This document shows positions 23,569 through 33,988 of a stretch of 45,200 nucleotides of DNA, piece after piece. How positions within the stretch are numbered: position 1 is the first letter of the stretch; every line of letters starts with the position of its first letter. This DNA is from Phoronis australis (Eukaryota > Phoronida > Phoronidae), in assembly GCA_002633005.1 (NCBI GenBank), contig NMRA01000255.1, positions 10,632 through 55,831 of the forward strand, given 5' to 3'. The position numbers and the translations under genes are program-made. Below the pieces are notes generated by a model. It had not been told where the DNA came from. It saw only the letters and a list, made by a program, of their open reading frames with translations, and made no database searches.

Positions 23569-25344
23569 CTGTGGGGTGGGCTTCATTGATACCTAGCAAG
23601 GCAAATCATTAATAAAGCCCTGTACTTCCACCACACTGCATGCCACTACTTTTACAGTGTTTTGTAAATATGTTTAGAAAAACGTTTTAACTGGACACTT
23701 CTCTTACAGCTGGGCTCAAATTGAACACAGGTAATCAATCCGCGGAAAACACCGACACAGTCTTTAATTCGTCTTCGCATCAGTTTTTTTTTTTTGAAAA
23801 TCCCTTATTATCCGCGCTGATTGCGTTTGGTGGCAAAACTTGGTAAGAACCCTATTTGCAATAACTGTAGTATTTTTGTAACTTCTACGCTATTCAAAAC
23901 AACCTGCGGGACTCCTGGAGTAAAAACACACTCCTATTTTGTCGTAAAACCATATCTTTAGGATACCGTGTATAAAGGTTTGTGTTCTTTCATCAGAGAC
24001 TACCTTATTTAAAGCTTAACAGAACAACCAGTGCCATCCTTACCACAGGGACCCCACGCAGATCCATATCACAGTAAAAAAGTCAAATGATACAACTCTT
24101 ACCGGCTATGTAAAAATGCTCAACCTGCGTGATCGGAGCATCCAGGTAATTCACTGAATAAAAGACCCTTATATGCTAGCATTCAAATACATGTAGTTAG
24201 GACATAATCTGTATGGGAACAACTACCACACTGAATTCACTAATGAACAAACAAGTAAGTTAAAACAAAAGGCGTGCCCACACAAAACGAGACCCCACGC
24301 CTTAAACTCTCAAGATTCTACAAAGTTTTGTCGTGACGTGTAAGAAACGTGTGACGTCATTTTTACTTTAAGAGTTCTATCGCTCAAAATTGTTCCAAAG
24401 GTTCATATTCCTTCATCTGTCATACCGAAATGTTGAATGCTCTGAGATTGTGGCAATTTCGTAACGCAGTTATGAATTTGAAATCCTTCTCCTACAAATG
24501 CATTTCCATATATTTGTTTGCACTAGTAGTGTGGAAGAGAAAGACGCCGAAAGGGTCCAGGCCTTTGGGCGGAGGACGTGCAAAGGCGCTTTTGGGGGCT
24601 CCAAAACACTTTTTGAGCGCCATGTACCACGTTTGGTTGCGCCGAAAATCCGTTCTTGCCGTATATTGTAAATTTTTAAACGGAAGGGGAACATGCGCAT
24701 TCATCCACTTGGCCCCCTAGCTAATGGATTCTACACAGCCACCGTTTGTTCTTGTGTGAGACGCTCCTGACTGAACGTTTTACAATGACGCTCCGAAAGT
24801 TACGTTGGTTTGAATGTTTTGAAAGAAATAATTTCGAGGAAAGTTAATACAGTGAATGTAACTTTTTTGACTTGGAACGTTTTCCTTCATGAGATTGGAC
24901 GATAGGAATATTCCAAATGTCTAAACACTGGATTTTTGTGTTACACGACGTTTAAATTGTCTGTCGTTCGTGTGTGTAGAAATTGAAATTTCAGAACTCT
25001 ATTGACTTTGATTCTATCATTAAGCGATTATGTGAAAAGAAAGTTAACAAGTGGTTGCGTTGAATACTTAAAGGAATATTAGGCCCTACAACGGTTGGTC
25101 AAATGTACCCAAATTCGATTTAAGTAAGACAAAATAAGAATCAGGTCGTTTAATCAGTCAAAAGTAACAACATGAATATGAAGCATGAAACCAGAATGTC
25201 TCGAAAATGAATCTAAACAATTGATTTGCCATTTACTAAAACAGAAATAAAAGTAGACCTAGTTAACAAAATACTCTTCGATGTATGGCTGAATATGCCT
25301 TAAAAGCAAAGTTAGTTAACATGTGTGACTTTTGCATGCGTGGT

Positions 25345-25730
25345 CCAACGTCCCAACAGCTTCGATGTACTGGGATATGTAGGTCGAATTATGGAAAAAG
25401 AAAAAAGTCAAATTAACGTGAGCAGCACAATTAACATACCAAAGCAACCCTCACGCAACGCCGAAAAAACTGTAGTCGAGCACGTGAGTTCCTGTGCATA
25501 GCTAAACTTGACGAATACGGACAACACTGAGCAGAATGCAGACGAAGAGATGGTGCAAGCAACTTAGTCGCCATTTCGAGCATGGTCGTATGACACGCTT
25601 CAAGTTTTCGGCGAGAAAATTGCTTTCAGAAGACATCGCCATGTGCCTGGCAAAAGAGTTCCAGCGTAACAAAATATGGCCTGAAAATCTTTTGAACAAG
25701 TGCACGACCGTCAACGTACCCATTTTCCAT
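25345..25730 (-). pseudogene. GRL pseudogene fragment (5' part of first exon only)
   Basis: Matches the first ~128 codons of the intact gene at 37286-37670, keeping the start codon (25728-25730). Two lesions are visible against the intact copy. A 1-nt insertion after the codons for QAH (about 25640) shifts the frame. Further on, TGG (Trp of RQVW) has become TAG. Transmembrane segments 3-7 and the TYhhhhhQF signature are absent because the duplication ends inside the exon. A 744-bp element sits 4 bp upstream of the ATG. Confidence 0.85.
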
Positions 25731-25738
25731 GGTCTTAA

Positions 25739-25974
25739 AGAGTTCCCACCATGACCCTGTGTCTCAAAAAGGAATTTTATTATTACATCTTAACAGATTT
25801 AATAGCCTTTAGTACACCTGTTGCTATGAAACAATCTAAAAATTTTAAAAATATATTTTTCTGTTACCGAGTTTGTACGCAATGGGTGGAAGACCGCCTC
25901 AGCCGTTGTTGTTTTACCAGTGCGATACTGAGGAGTCGTGAAGAAAGTCCGCGTGGAGCCGTCTTTTTNGGGGG

Positions 25975-26005
<31 letters not shown>

Positions 26006-26482
26006 CCCACTTACCCATGATTGTGCGCCGAACAAGAGTCTGGAGTGTCAGTGTGGAACATGAGATTCAGTTTGGCGTAAGCCACACTTTGATCGGAACA
26101 TTTCAAAGAATCGTGTTTCGACCACACACATAAGCGGCGTTACAATGAAGGACTCACCACCAAGTAAGTGCATTTGCAAATTTTGTAAATAACGAACAAA
26201 CTGCTTCCATTCTAGGGCGAGTGATGCCGGCCGAGATCGAGTGCTACTACAAGTAGGCTTATGCATATTGTGTTTAGACTGTGCTCATTCCATCACGGCC
26301 AACCGTCTTCCACCCATTGCATCATTTGGCGGGAAACTTAGAAATAAGTAATTTTTCTTCAAAATTAAAAAAGTTGCCACTATTTGGCATAAAAAGTGCC
26401 TATTTAGCAAGATTTTATGGTATTCGCTTCATATTAGCTAACTGAAACCTGAAAAAGTAAGAAAATGCATGGTGGGAACGCT
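25739..26482. mobile_element. TTAA-flanked non-autonomous element (piggyBac-type insertion)
   Basis: 744 bp. The left end AGAGTTCCCACCATG and the right end, inverted, AGCGTTCCCACCATG match at 14 of 15 bases. TTAA lies outside both ends (25735-25738 and 26483-26486). The empty site, a single TTAA, is preserved in copy B at 37675-37678. An inner inverted pair GCAATGGGTGGAAGAC (about 25881 and 26307) and a long G run lie inside. No transposase frame. The piggyBac assignment rests on TTAA only. Confidence 0.8.
25970..25996. repeat. Poly-G tract
   Basis: About 27 G preceded by an undetermined base, inside the TTAA element. Length is unreliable in homopolymers. Confidence 0.9.
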
Positions 26483-27475
26483 TTAAAGAAATCCAATATT
26501 ACCTAACACAGTTCAGGCTGACAGACGAAAAATCTTCGTTCTCTATTTATTGGCTTTTTGCAATCTCATTTCAAATCGTGAACGCTTTCACACATTAATT
26601 AAGGCAACGTTTAATCGATAGGAAATTTGTTGCTATTGATATACCAATCAAGAACAGGTAAACCAACAATGGACCAATAACAGGAGGACAGCCATGTCTG
26701 TCCAGAGTCAAATGTTTTTAAATGATCCTTGTTTTATGGATCTTGAGGGCCGGCATTTTCATGGCCACATGAACGTTTATTAAGTTACAGCACACTCATG
26801 TCAGCAGAATCACGATAGAGCTAATGGCACTAAGACAATTGAATAACACGTTGTATTGTATATAACGTTGGCTTCATGGTTAATGGAAGCAAAGTGCGTT
26901 GAAAAATGTCCACTATTTGAGTTGCAAATAATGACGTGAAGTTTTAGTCTAGCGGTTATTGCCATCACTGAGTCAATACTGTCGCAAGCTGATTTTTTTG
27001 TCTCCTGGCCGTAAAAGGCTTTTTGATCGATATAGGGAAGATGACTCAGCAAAATTTCTCAGATTTTGTGGTCACGTTTCGAAACAAATTAGGGATGCGT
27101 TCCTTTACCGCAAGAATCTATCGAGTGAGCTAGGGTAGTGGTGAGCTTCGCTTTCAATGCATGGGGATATCTCACAAATGCTTGCGTGTTGTTGGGTTTT
27201 CGAGAAGACCAACGCTACCGTAGCTCCCAGTAGATCTTTATTTTTCGCGACGTAGAAACCCCACTGGGTGGAGCTTGCATTGATGACCACTTGAAGCCAG
27301 AACCACTAAGAGAAGACGAACAACTTTGTAGTCAAATCAGCGATATTTCGTGAGACTTCATACAGCATGAAGTCGCCTGAGTTGTGGATGTTCAAATTTC
27401 AAAGTTTAAATTCATAAAATGTGAGGGATGCTCTAAGCTTGCACTTACAATAGGAAATCAAGAGCATGTATCTTA

Positions 27476-27891
27476 AGTCTCGTTTAGGCATCAACTTTTG
27501 GCCCAGCGCAACTGACACGGAGCAAATTGACCCGTGTCAAGCGGCCGTTTACACTCACTAACCGTGACAAGAAGGAAATTAAAGGCTGGAGAGACTGGAA
27601 CGCACATGCGCAGGTTCACAAATGACGAGAGTTGCAGAGATAAAGAACCCGTACGTAGGTCATTGCACAAACGCAGTAGAGATGATTCTTTCCGCCTTGG
27701 TCCAATTTCGCGTTTAGACTTATAATTGACACGACGCAAGATGTTCGGGCGCAATTTGCTCTATCTCACCAACGGGTGGCAAAAAATTGTCACCGCGATG
27801 TCAATTTGCTCCATGTCAGTAAATTTACACACTGGAACAACTTGTTCCGTGTCATTTGACCTGTGTCAACTTTGTAAGTGTAAACGGCACT
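27476..27891. mobile_element. Harbinger-like MITE in copy A
   Basis: 416 bp. Ends AGTCTCGTTTA and, inverted, AGTGCCGTTTA; TTA abuts both sides, the target preference of PIF/Harbinger elements. Internally GACACGGAGCAAATTGAC-like words recur in both orientations. The same element at the same place in copy B shows it was there before the duplication. Confidence 0.6.
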
Positions 27892-30039
27892 TTATTGTTG
27901 ATAACGTTACATACATGTAAACCATTCGCCGGGTGTCGCTTCCAGTCACGCAAATCACCACAGGAAATATTTTAAAGTTCGTTGTAGGAATCAGTGGTGT
28001 CTACTGGCACGCGACACGTTATTGAATAAGCCAAACTTCTTCGTCTAGTTGCCGGTATAAGAGTGGAGAACGCAATGTTGATTATGTAATCTTTTTGCTG
28101 GAATAGTATTAGGAGAACAAAATTAGTCTGACTGCACTAGGAGTCGAGCCTTGAACATTTTTTAGATTTCAAGATGTTTCTCCTAACCCGATGTATGATA
28201 TCCTGAAGGAAAGTTTACAATAAAAACCATTGCAGGGTTAACATATTGACAACTTTAGTATACTGGATGTTTTTAGGCTCAAAACACTTTTTCGAGACCG
28301 CAATTTACTGCTATTTAGAGCACATAGCAAGCAAGAATTGGTTGGTCATCGGTCCGAAGGGCTGATAATCCGAGGTGGAATTCCCTTTAGCAATATTTCG
28401 AAGGGCATATAGCGAGAAGGCTCAATACTGGTGAGACCAGCGACTGTTTGCATTTGGTTTACTTATTCATCAAGACCATTTTTCATACTTTCGTGAGTTT
28501 GTAGTTTTTGGATTTACATGTAATTCCAGCCAACAGGTGTCAATAAGAAATGACGGATCCCACAAATCTCAGAGTACTTAGGCATGCGCATGCATCAGGG
28601 CTGCATACCGTTGCAAAATACAAGATCACGCAAGTCTTTGTGAGACATAGTCAAGCATTAAGACCGAAGCACGTGATCACAAAGCAAATCAATTTGAAAT
28701 AGATTACTGCCACCCAAAGAGGGGGACGCCAAATTGAAAATAATGCGGATCAAAATTATGAGGGTTAGGCTTATAGTAAAACCAGGGATGAAATGAGGTT
28801 GGGGCGAATCGGTGTGTTGCATCTAAACCCTTCAGACTACAAGCCTATAAGACTATAGGCCCTTCCTACTGCAGAACTACTAAATTTTGCACTGACAGTG
28901 TCTTTGTTTTTTTAAATCGAGTCGGTGGTGCAGTGTTTCTTTATGTGGTTACATTTCAGACCAGAAAAAGCCCACCTGATACGACCAGAACTGCCCTTGT
29001 GAAACTTCTTCCTTCAAGTCATGTTTATGCAGGTCCATGACATTTTCATGGTCAAACAGTGTGATTTGTGTATTGCCACGGAGGAGAGGAGTTGGACAGT
29101 TACCCGCCTGATTCATGCAGAAAATGAAAATTTCAATAAATTAAAATTCGGCATGGCTGCTTCTAATGATAAATTACGGGGAAACAGAAAAAGAATGAAC
29201 AGCGTAAAAAAGAAATCAATGTCAGTAAATCAAAAAAAATATTGATGTGAACTTTTCACATGGAGAATGTGAAATTTTCCAACTTCCCGAAAAAAATCAC
29301 AGTGTTTTCGTACAGCATCAAAACACACATAATAAACTACAAATTATGGGAGACTGAACAAAAAATCCAAAAATCGAACGGAATAGGATGGCCAAAATGT
29401 TTTGGAAAATGCTAAAACCAAAGACTTCAGTTTGTGCAAATTCACAAGCCAAAAGTTGTCGCAACTAAACGCTTGAAACATTTTGTGCTTGAAGGGCCTA
29501 AAAAAAAATTCATCTTGAGACTTTTGACAATTTGTTCAGGGAAGACTGTTTGTGATCCAACAGTGTGCCGTCAACATGCATATCCACATCAGCTTCTAAT
29601 TAAAAGTCACACATTTCAACTGTGTACCACCTTGAACCGGCGAGGAAATATACTGTAGATCAGAAGCATTTTAAGATTGGTCTGCACGCCACCTGTTGGG
29701 TACATCACGTGACCTAATAAACGCAAGTCTGAAAAGATTTTTGCCTCCGTGAATTATGTTCATTTACTGTACGCGAACTTGGAATTCTGCCTAATTTCAA
29801 GATCACTTGGAACTAAATATTCATTTGGGCAATCAGGGGATTTTTTTATTCAGTGTAAAAAGTTTTTGTTATTATTGGCTTAATGATTACACATTTTCTC
29901 CTTGTGTCAAAGAATCGAAGGAACATGTGAATTGTTAAATCAATTATTCTTTGGTGAATTAGATCGCCAATTGTTGAAAAAGGGTTGGTTAAAATTTACA
30001 TTATTTTATCACCATGTAATTTGATTGAGCGCAGTGCAA

Positions 30040-30425
30040 ATCAAATCTCTTTATTTATAGTCAGTTTGACAAAATAGACAAACACTAGCCAAAGGCTAAT
30101 ATCACTGACCGTAGATTATAACATAAAACGTAAACAATAAAATAATGAAAAACCAAGTACATGACAAAATGAGAAAACACATATTGACGAAATATCATGA
30201 AAGTATGGCACACACGCATAGGCTACACACACGCACACATACACACGAGATTTAAAATCTGCATACACTGCGCCTGCATGATGGTTCTGTCCAAGATTTA
30301 ATAAAACTCTTAAAAAGTTTATAATCCATGAACTTGTACTCACTGGGATGAGAGCTCCAAAGTTTTGCGCCGTTCACTGAAAAGGAGTTTAAACCTTGGC
30401 GCAAGATTTCAAGTTCACGCACAGC
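30040..30425 (-). mobile_element. LINE 3' tail in copy A
   Basis: On the minus strand the sequence reads SVNGAKLWSSHPSEYK, the same conserved end of LINE ORF2 proteins as at 20690-21115. An AATAAA follows just before the 3' end near 30050. It abuts the region upstream of the decayed peptide gene. Confidence 0.55.
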
Positions 30426-30435
30426 ACATTAGCTC

Positions 30436-30458
30436 ACGTGATGACCAACAGGTGGCGC
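30436..30458 (+). promoter_or_regulatory. E-box and CTCF-like motif upstream of the copy A peptide gene
   Basis: CACGTG (30436-30441) followed by CCAACAGGTGGCGC (30445-30458), about 110 bp before the ATG at 30568. Both words are unchanged in copy B. Motif match only. Confidence 0.35.
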
Positions 30459-30567
30459 GCGGACCAGACCTAAAAACTTTGGTACCACCTCATTGTTTAA
30501 CACTAAATTGTAAAGTTCTGTGACAGACAGAACATGTGATTATTTAATTTTTACATCGCTTCCAGAC

Positions 30568-31457
30568 ATGAAAACGAGAATTTGCCTCATGACCATGTTG
30601 TTCTTGTTAGGGATTCAGTTTCTGCACGCGTCGACACTGAAATCGGAAAGAGGGAAGCTGTTTGTTACCTAAAAACTATGAGTTTTCGTAAACAAGTTTT
30701 TTTATGGGTGGTTAGAACGTATTCATTGTTCACGAACTCATGTCTTTTTAGTTCGCAAAATTCTGAAATGAATGTCAGTTTGTCCATACGGAAATTTCAA
30801 TCAGAGAGCACACTTACATAGATTTACCCAGACATATGCAACAACTTACACTGGTGCAACTTGCTCTGCGCTGGTCACACTAGTTCAACTAGCGTCCACA
30901 CAGCCCTCAAACCTAGCGATAACTCGTTCCAGGACTGAGTGAATTGTCTGTGTGTGGACGGTACTGTAATGGGTCAAAGTGGACACAATTGGTCAAAATG
31001 GACTAAATCGATAAATGGACTGGATAAAACAACGTACCGTCGGATTTTCAGATCCAGAGCCCCGTTTTTAGGGTCACTACTCAAGTTCACGTCGTGTTTG
31101 AAGGTGTACGCTTGTCCTAGTCAAAGTCACTGGTTCTTGGGTCAGTAATTCATACTCATTTGAATGCATTCAACCCAAGATCAGTGCTTCATACATTTCA
31201 CATTCAAGCTTGCTTTGCAGACCATGTATCAAGTGAATCGCGGCGTTTGTTTCGAGTTGGAAAGAAGTCGTCGAGCACGCATGATTTGTGATAATAACGA
31301 ATCGTGCCGGCAGTGGTGCATAAACCAAGGACGTGCTAGTGGGCGCTGCTATAAAGCCAAGTGTTACTGCAGAGGGTGTGTAGTCAAATTCTTTACCCGG
31401 TATTTTAACTGCAGTTCATTTCTTCTTCTTTGTTCTTTACCAGCCTCTTTCACGTGA
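30568..31457 (+). pseudogene. Decayed cysteine-rich (CS-alpha-beta-type) peptide gene, copy A
   Basis: Homologous to the gene at 43240-44197. The signal-peptide exon (from 30568) is well kept, but the splice donor that is GT in copy B is GG here (30653-30654). The second exon (from 31221) keeps all seven cysteines of the domain, but a 2-nt deletion near 31251-31254 puts the exon start out of frame with them. Reading through the lost donor stops within a few codons. The cysteine domain could be expressed only from a different start or splice site. Probably a pseudogene, though the domain itself is strikingly little changed. Confidence 0.75.
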
Positions 31458-31799
31458 AACCGAAAATCATGCTGTTTTAAATCTACCAAACAGGATTTTG
31501 ATATAATATATTTAAAAAGCTGATTTCCGAGGCATGATGACATTGGCTTCAACCTTCATTTAGAACAGAGAAGCGTCCTGTGAGTGAACTTAGACCCGAC
31601 ACGCATTTGTTGGGTCTGTCAGCCCTAGGATTTTCTCAAGCGTCACAGTGTTGTACTCGTTAATGCTCTAGGCGTTTTCGGTAGCGTAATGTTGTTGAGA
31701 CTACTGGCTTACTTATTTGTCGCTCTGTCTTGAAGTAAAGTTTGTTTGTTTGATTTTTATTGCGTAACCATATTAAAAAGCGCCTATCCAGGCGCTGTT

Positions 31800-32140
31800 T
31801 GTGGGTTGACAGCGCAAAATCGACATTTTTTATTGAGAAAACGCATTTTTACAAAAGAGAATCAGTTTTCTGGAACGTTTCATGTGCGTCAATAACGCAA
31901 ACCAGACCTACTCTTTTTTCACAACGCAGGCCGCTATTTCAAGTGAGATAGCGCATTTTTGATAAGATTCCGTCACTTGCAGAGAACGGTTTTTGAGCAT
32001 CGGCGATGCAAGCCTAATATTTCATATTGAGAAAGCGTATCTTTGAAAAGAAGAAGCAACACTTGTCGGGAACGTTCTTTATGCGTTGACAACGCACATT
32101 TCTTACTGGGAAAGCTAGATTTTCAAAAATTAATCGCGCA
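31800..32140. repeat. Degenerate tandem repeat (~80-110 bp units)
   Basis: About four units sharing GCGTTGACAACGCA, then TTTCATATTGAGAAAGCG, then ATTTTT-AAAAG and GGAACGTT. Unit starts are near 31802, 31886, 31996 and 32079. It lies just outside the right edge of duplication copy A. No coding potential recognised. Confidence 0.6.
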
Positions 32141-33988
32141 TTCCGTTTGAGTCTTATTGACCTGCATTTATACTGCTATCAAATGACCGAGCCAGCAATG
32201 TTGATACTGCGACCGCTCATCGAAATAATGTACACCCACGAAATTGGGACACTAGCCGAAGCCCAAATTTGGAGGTCCGCCAAATTCGGACACCACAAAA
32301 ATGATGTTTCGCGAGATTCGTCTAAGAATGATTTTTTTCTATGGGAATTAATTTTCAGTGTCCGAAAAACGCGCGACTTAACCGTAACCGTGTTCGTTAA
32401 TTATTGATACGCACTGCTGTTGACGTAACGATAAGCCTATAGGTAAATACAAATGTACATGTTGGTACTCAGCTTAAGTTTTTAATTGCTGTGAACATTC
32501 GCTGGTGTAACGGGTCGCCAATGAACTGCTGGGACTGGGGGTCCATGATATTGTAAGATATGGCTCTGCACACAAATATGTTTATACAACTGACAGTTAT
32601 GTGTGGGAACGTTAAGACAAAGATATTAGACTTTACTTCTCAATGTCTTCAGCATAAACTGAAAGATTACACGCCGAAATGAACCGCCAATGTCCACACT
32701 TTGATTGTGTATTTGCGACCAAGCAACATTTTAACCATTTACCCCCTATCTAAATAGAACTCTGTGTATTGGTTGCGTTGGATTGGGTTGATTCGGTCAT
32801 CATTACGTAATCTTTGACAGTCTGGACTGCCGTGATTACGTACACGCCATCCAAGATTTTTTGTTGAATCTGATTGGTCCTATTGCTGGTACCCGGATGG
32901 CATGTTTCGAGAAATCCCTTCAAATCGCCGTGAAGTGGATTAGTTCGTTCCAAATAGGGGTGTGAATTTTGCAGTTCGTGGCTTCGTCGTTGAACTTGAA
33001 GTCAGCGAGTAGAAGACCAAATGACCCCCTAATTCTCGGCTTATTTTGCACAAAAATTATTGAAGAAATTGTCATTTTTCTATTTGTCATACCTTGCTTG
33101 GTAACATTAGAAGAAGTTATACGCATACGCACGCACGCAAACGCACGCAAACGCACGCACGCACACCCACACACACATCAAGTGAAAATAGAACAACTAA
33201 TGGACTAAAAATCTTTATACTTCTTGAGAAATTTGACAAATTAGAGTTTCGTATGTACATAGTAGTGTGTGCAAACTTGATAAAAGCGTATTATATATTA
33301 ATTTTATTAACACAGCGCTCTTCGCAGTTGAAAAGAAAGTAGCTGCGATACGTTTCCAAAAACTAACAAAAACTATTCACACCCGAAGCGACCCGAGGAG
33401 ATTCGATTGTATCGCGATGGAAACCAAAACCTCCAAAAACACGCTTAGCGGCAAATGAGGAGTAATGTCGATCACGTCATCATATACTGCATAGAATAAA
33501 ACTCTGTGACATTTCATATGGAACATAAACTGCACCAATGATTAAGCTTAGGAAGTCTAAAACATTTCTCAGAACTGTCTTACTAAAACAATGTCTCAAG
33601 TGTCAGTGTGGATATCGAACTGAATAGTCATGTTATGAACGGGCCAGAATCCTTAAAGATGTATTTGCATGCTCCTAACTATGCTAATGAATAACAGGAA
33701 CTAAACGACGATGCTGTTTTAACGTACATGTAATCTACGCTAAACAATGTGCAACCTTCATGACGGAACTTATTTGATCAGCTAAGTCGTTTATCCATGA
33801 CGTAATTTGACCCATATTTAACATTCTTTACTAACAGCACGAGGCCGAAAGGCCTAAACAGTGGACATGTTGCAACTCATCTATGGCTGAATATGACGTT
33901 GTCTTTCATGATCAGCGGCGACCAGTATTTTCATGAATGTGTTCTTGCTTTTCGTTGGTTTGCTGTATAACTGTAGCTTGTTTGACTC
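32141..33988. other. Intergenic region downstream of GRL
   Basis: Between the tandem repeat and the GRL stop codon. It holds an (ACGCAC)n-type simple repeat at about 33120-33177. No gene, RNA or transposon end recognised. A GRL polyadenylation site is expected here but was not located with confidence. Confidence 0.45.

Larger units (their letters stand above)
20231..25344. other. Intergenic region between SF3A3 and the duplicated block
   Basis: About 5.1 kb. Apart from the LINE tail and the small inverted-repeat element listed separately, I recognise no gene or RNA. Open frames here are short and lack family signatures or splice-consistent extensions. Runs of C with ambiguous bases occur near 23269-23279. 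Confidence 0.5.
25345..31752. repeat. Segmental duplication copy A
   Basis: Direct copy of 37286-44492. Homology starts at CCAACGTCCCAACAGCTTCG and ends at AAAGTTTGTTTGTTTG. It contains a 5' GRL fragment, a TTA-flanked MITE, a LINE tail and a decayed cysteine-rich peptide gene. It has the TTAA-flanked insertion that B lacks, and lacks two segments present in B (about 38881-39860 and 40841-41386). Confidence 0.93.

Noticed and set aside
24430-24720. Overlapping open frames on both strands in the intergenic region
   Set aside because: Frames are open on both strands because the stretch is GC-richer; no domain, splice sites or homologue recognised.
31164-31457. Copy A cysteine-domain frame taken as an unspliced gene starting at its first ATG
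   Set aside because: That ATG gives no signal peptide, and comparison with copy B shows the frame upstream of the domain is intron sequence.
33120-33177. Regular ACGCAC / ACGCAAACGC repeats considered as a CRISPR-like or satellite array
   Set aside because: It is a short simple-sequence repeat without unique spacers, in a eukaryotic context.
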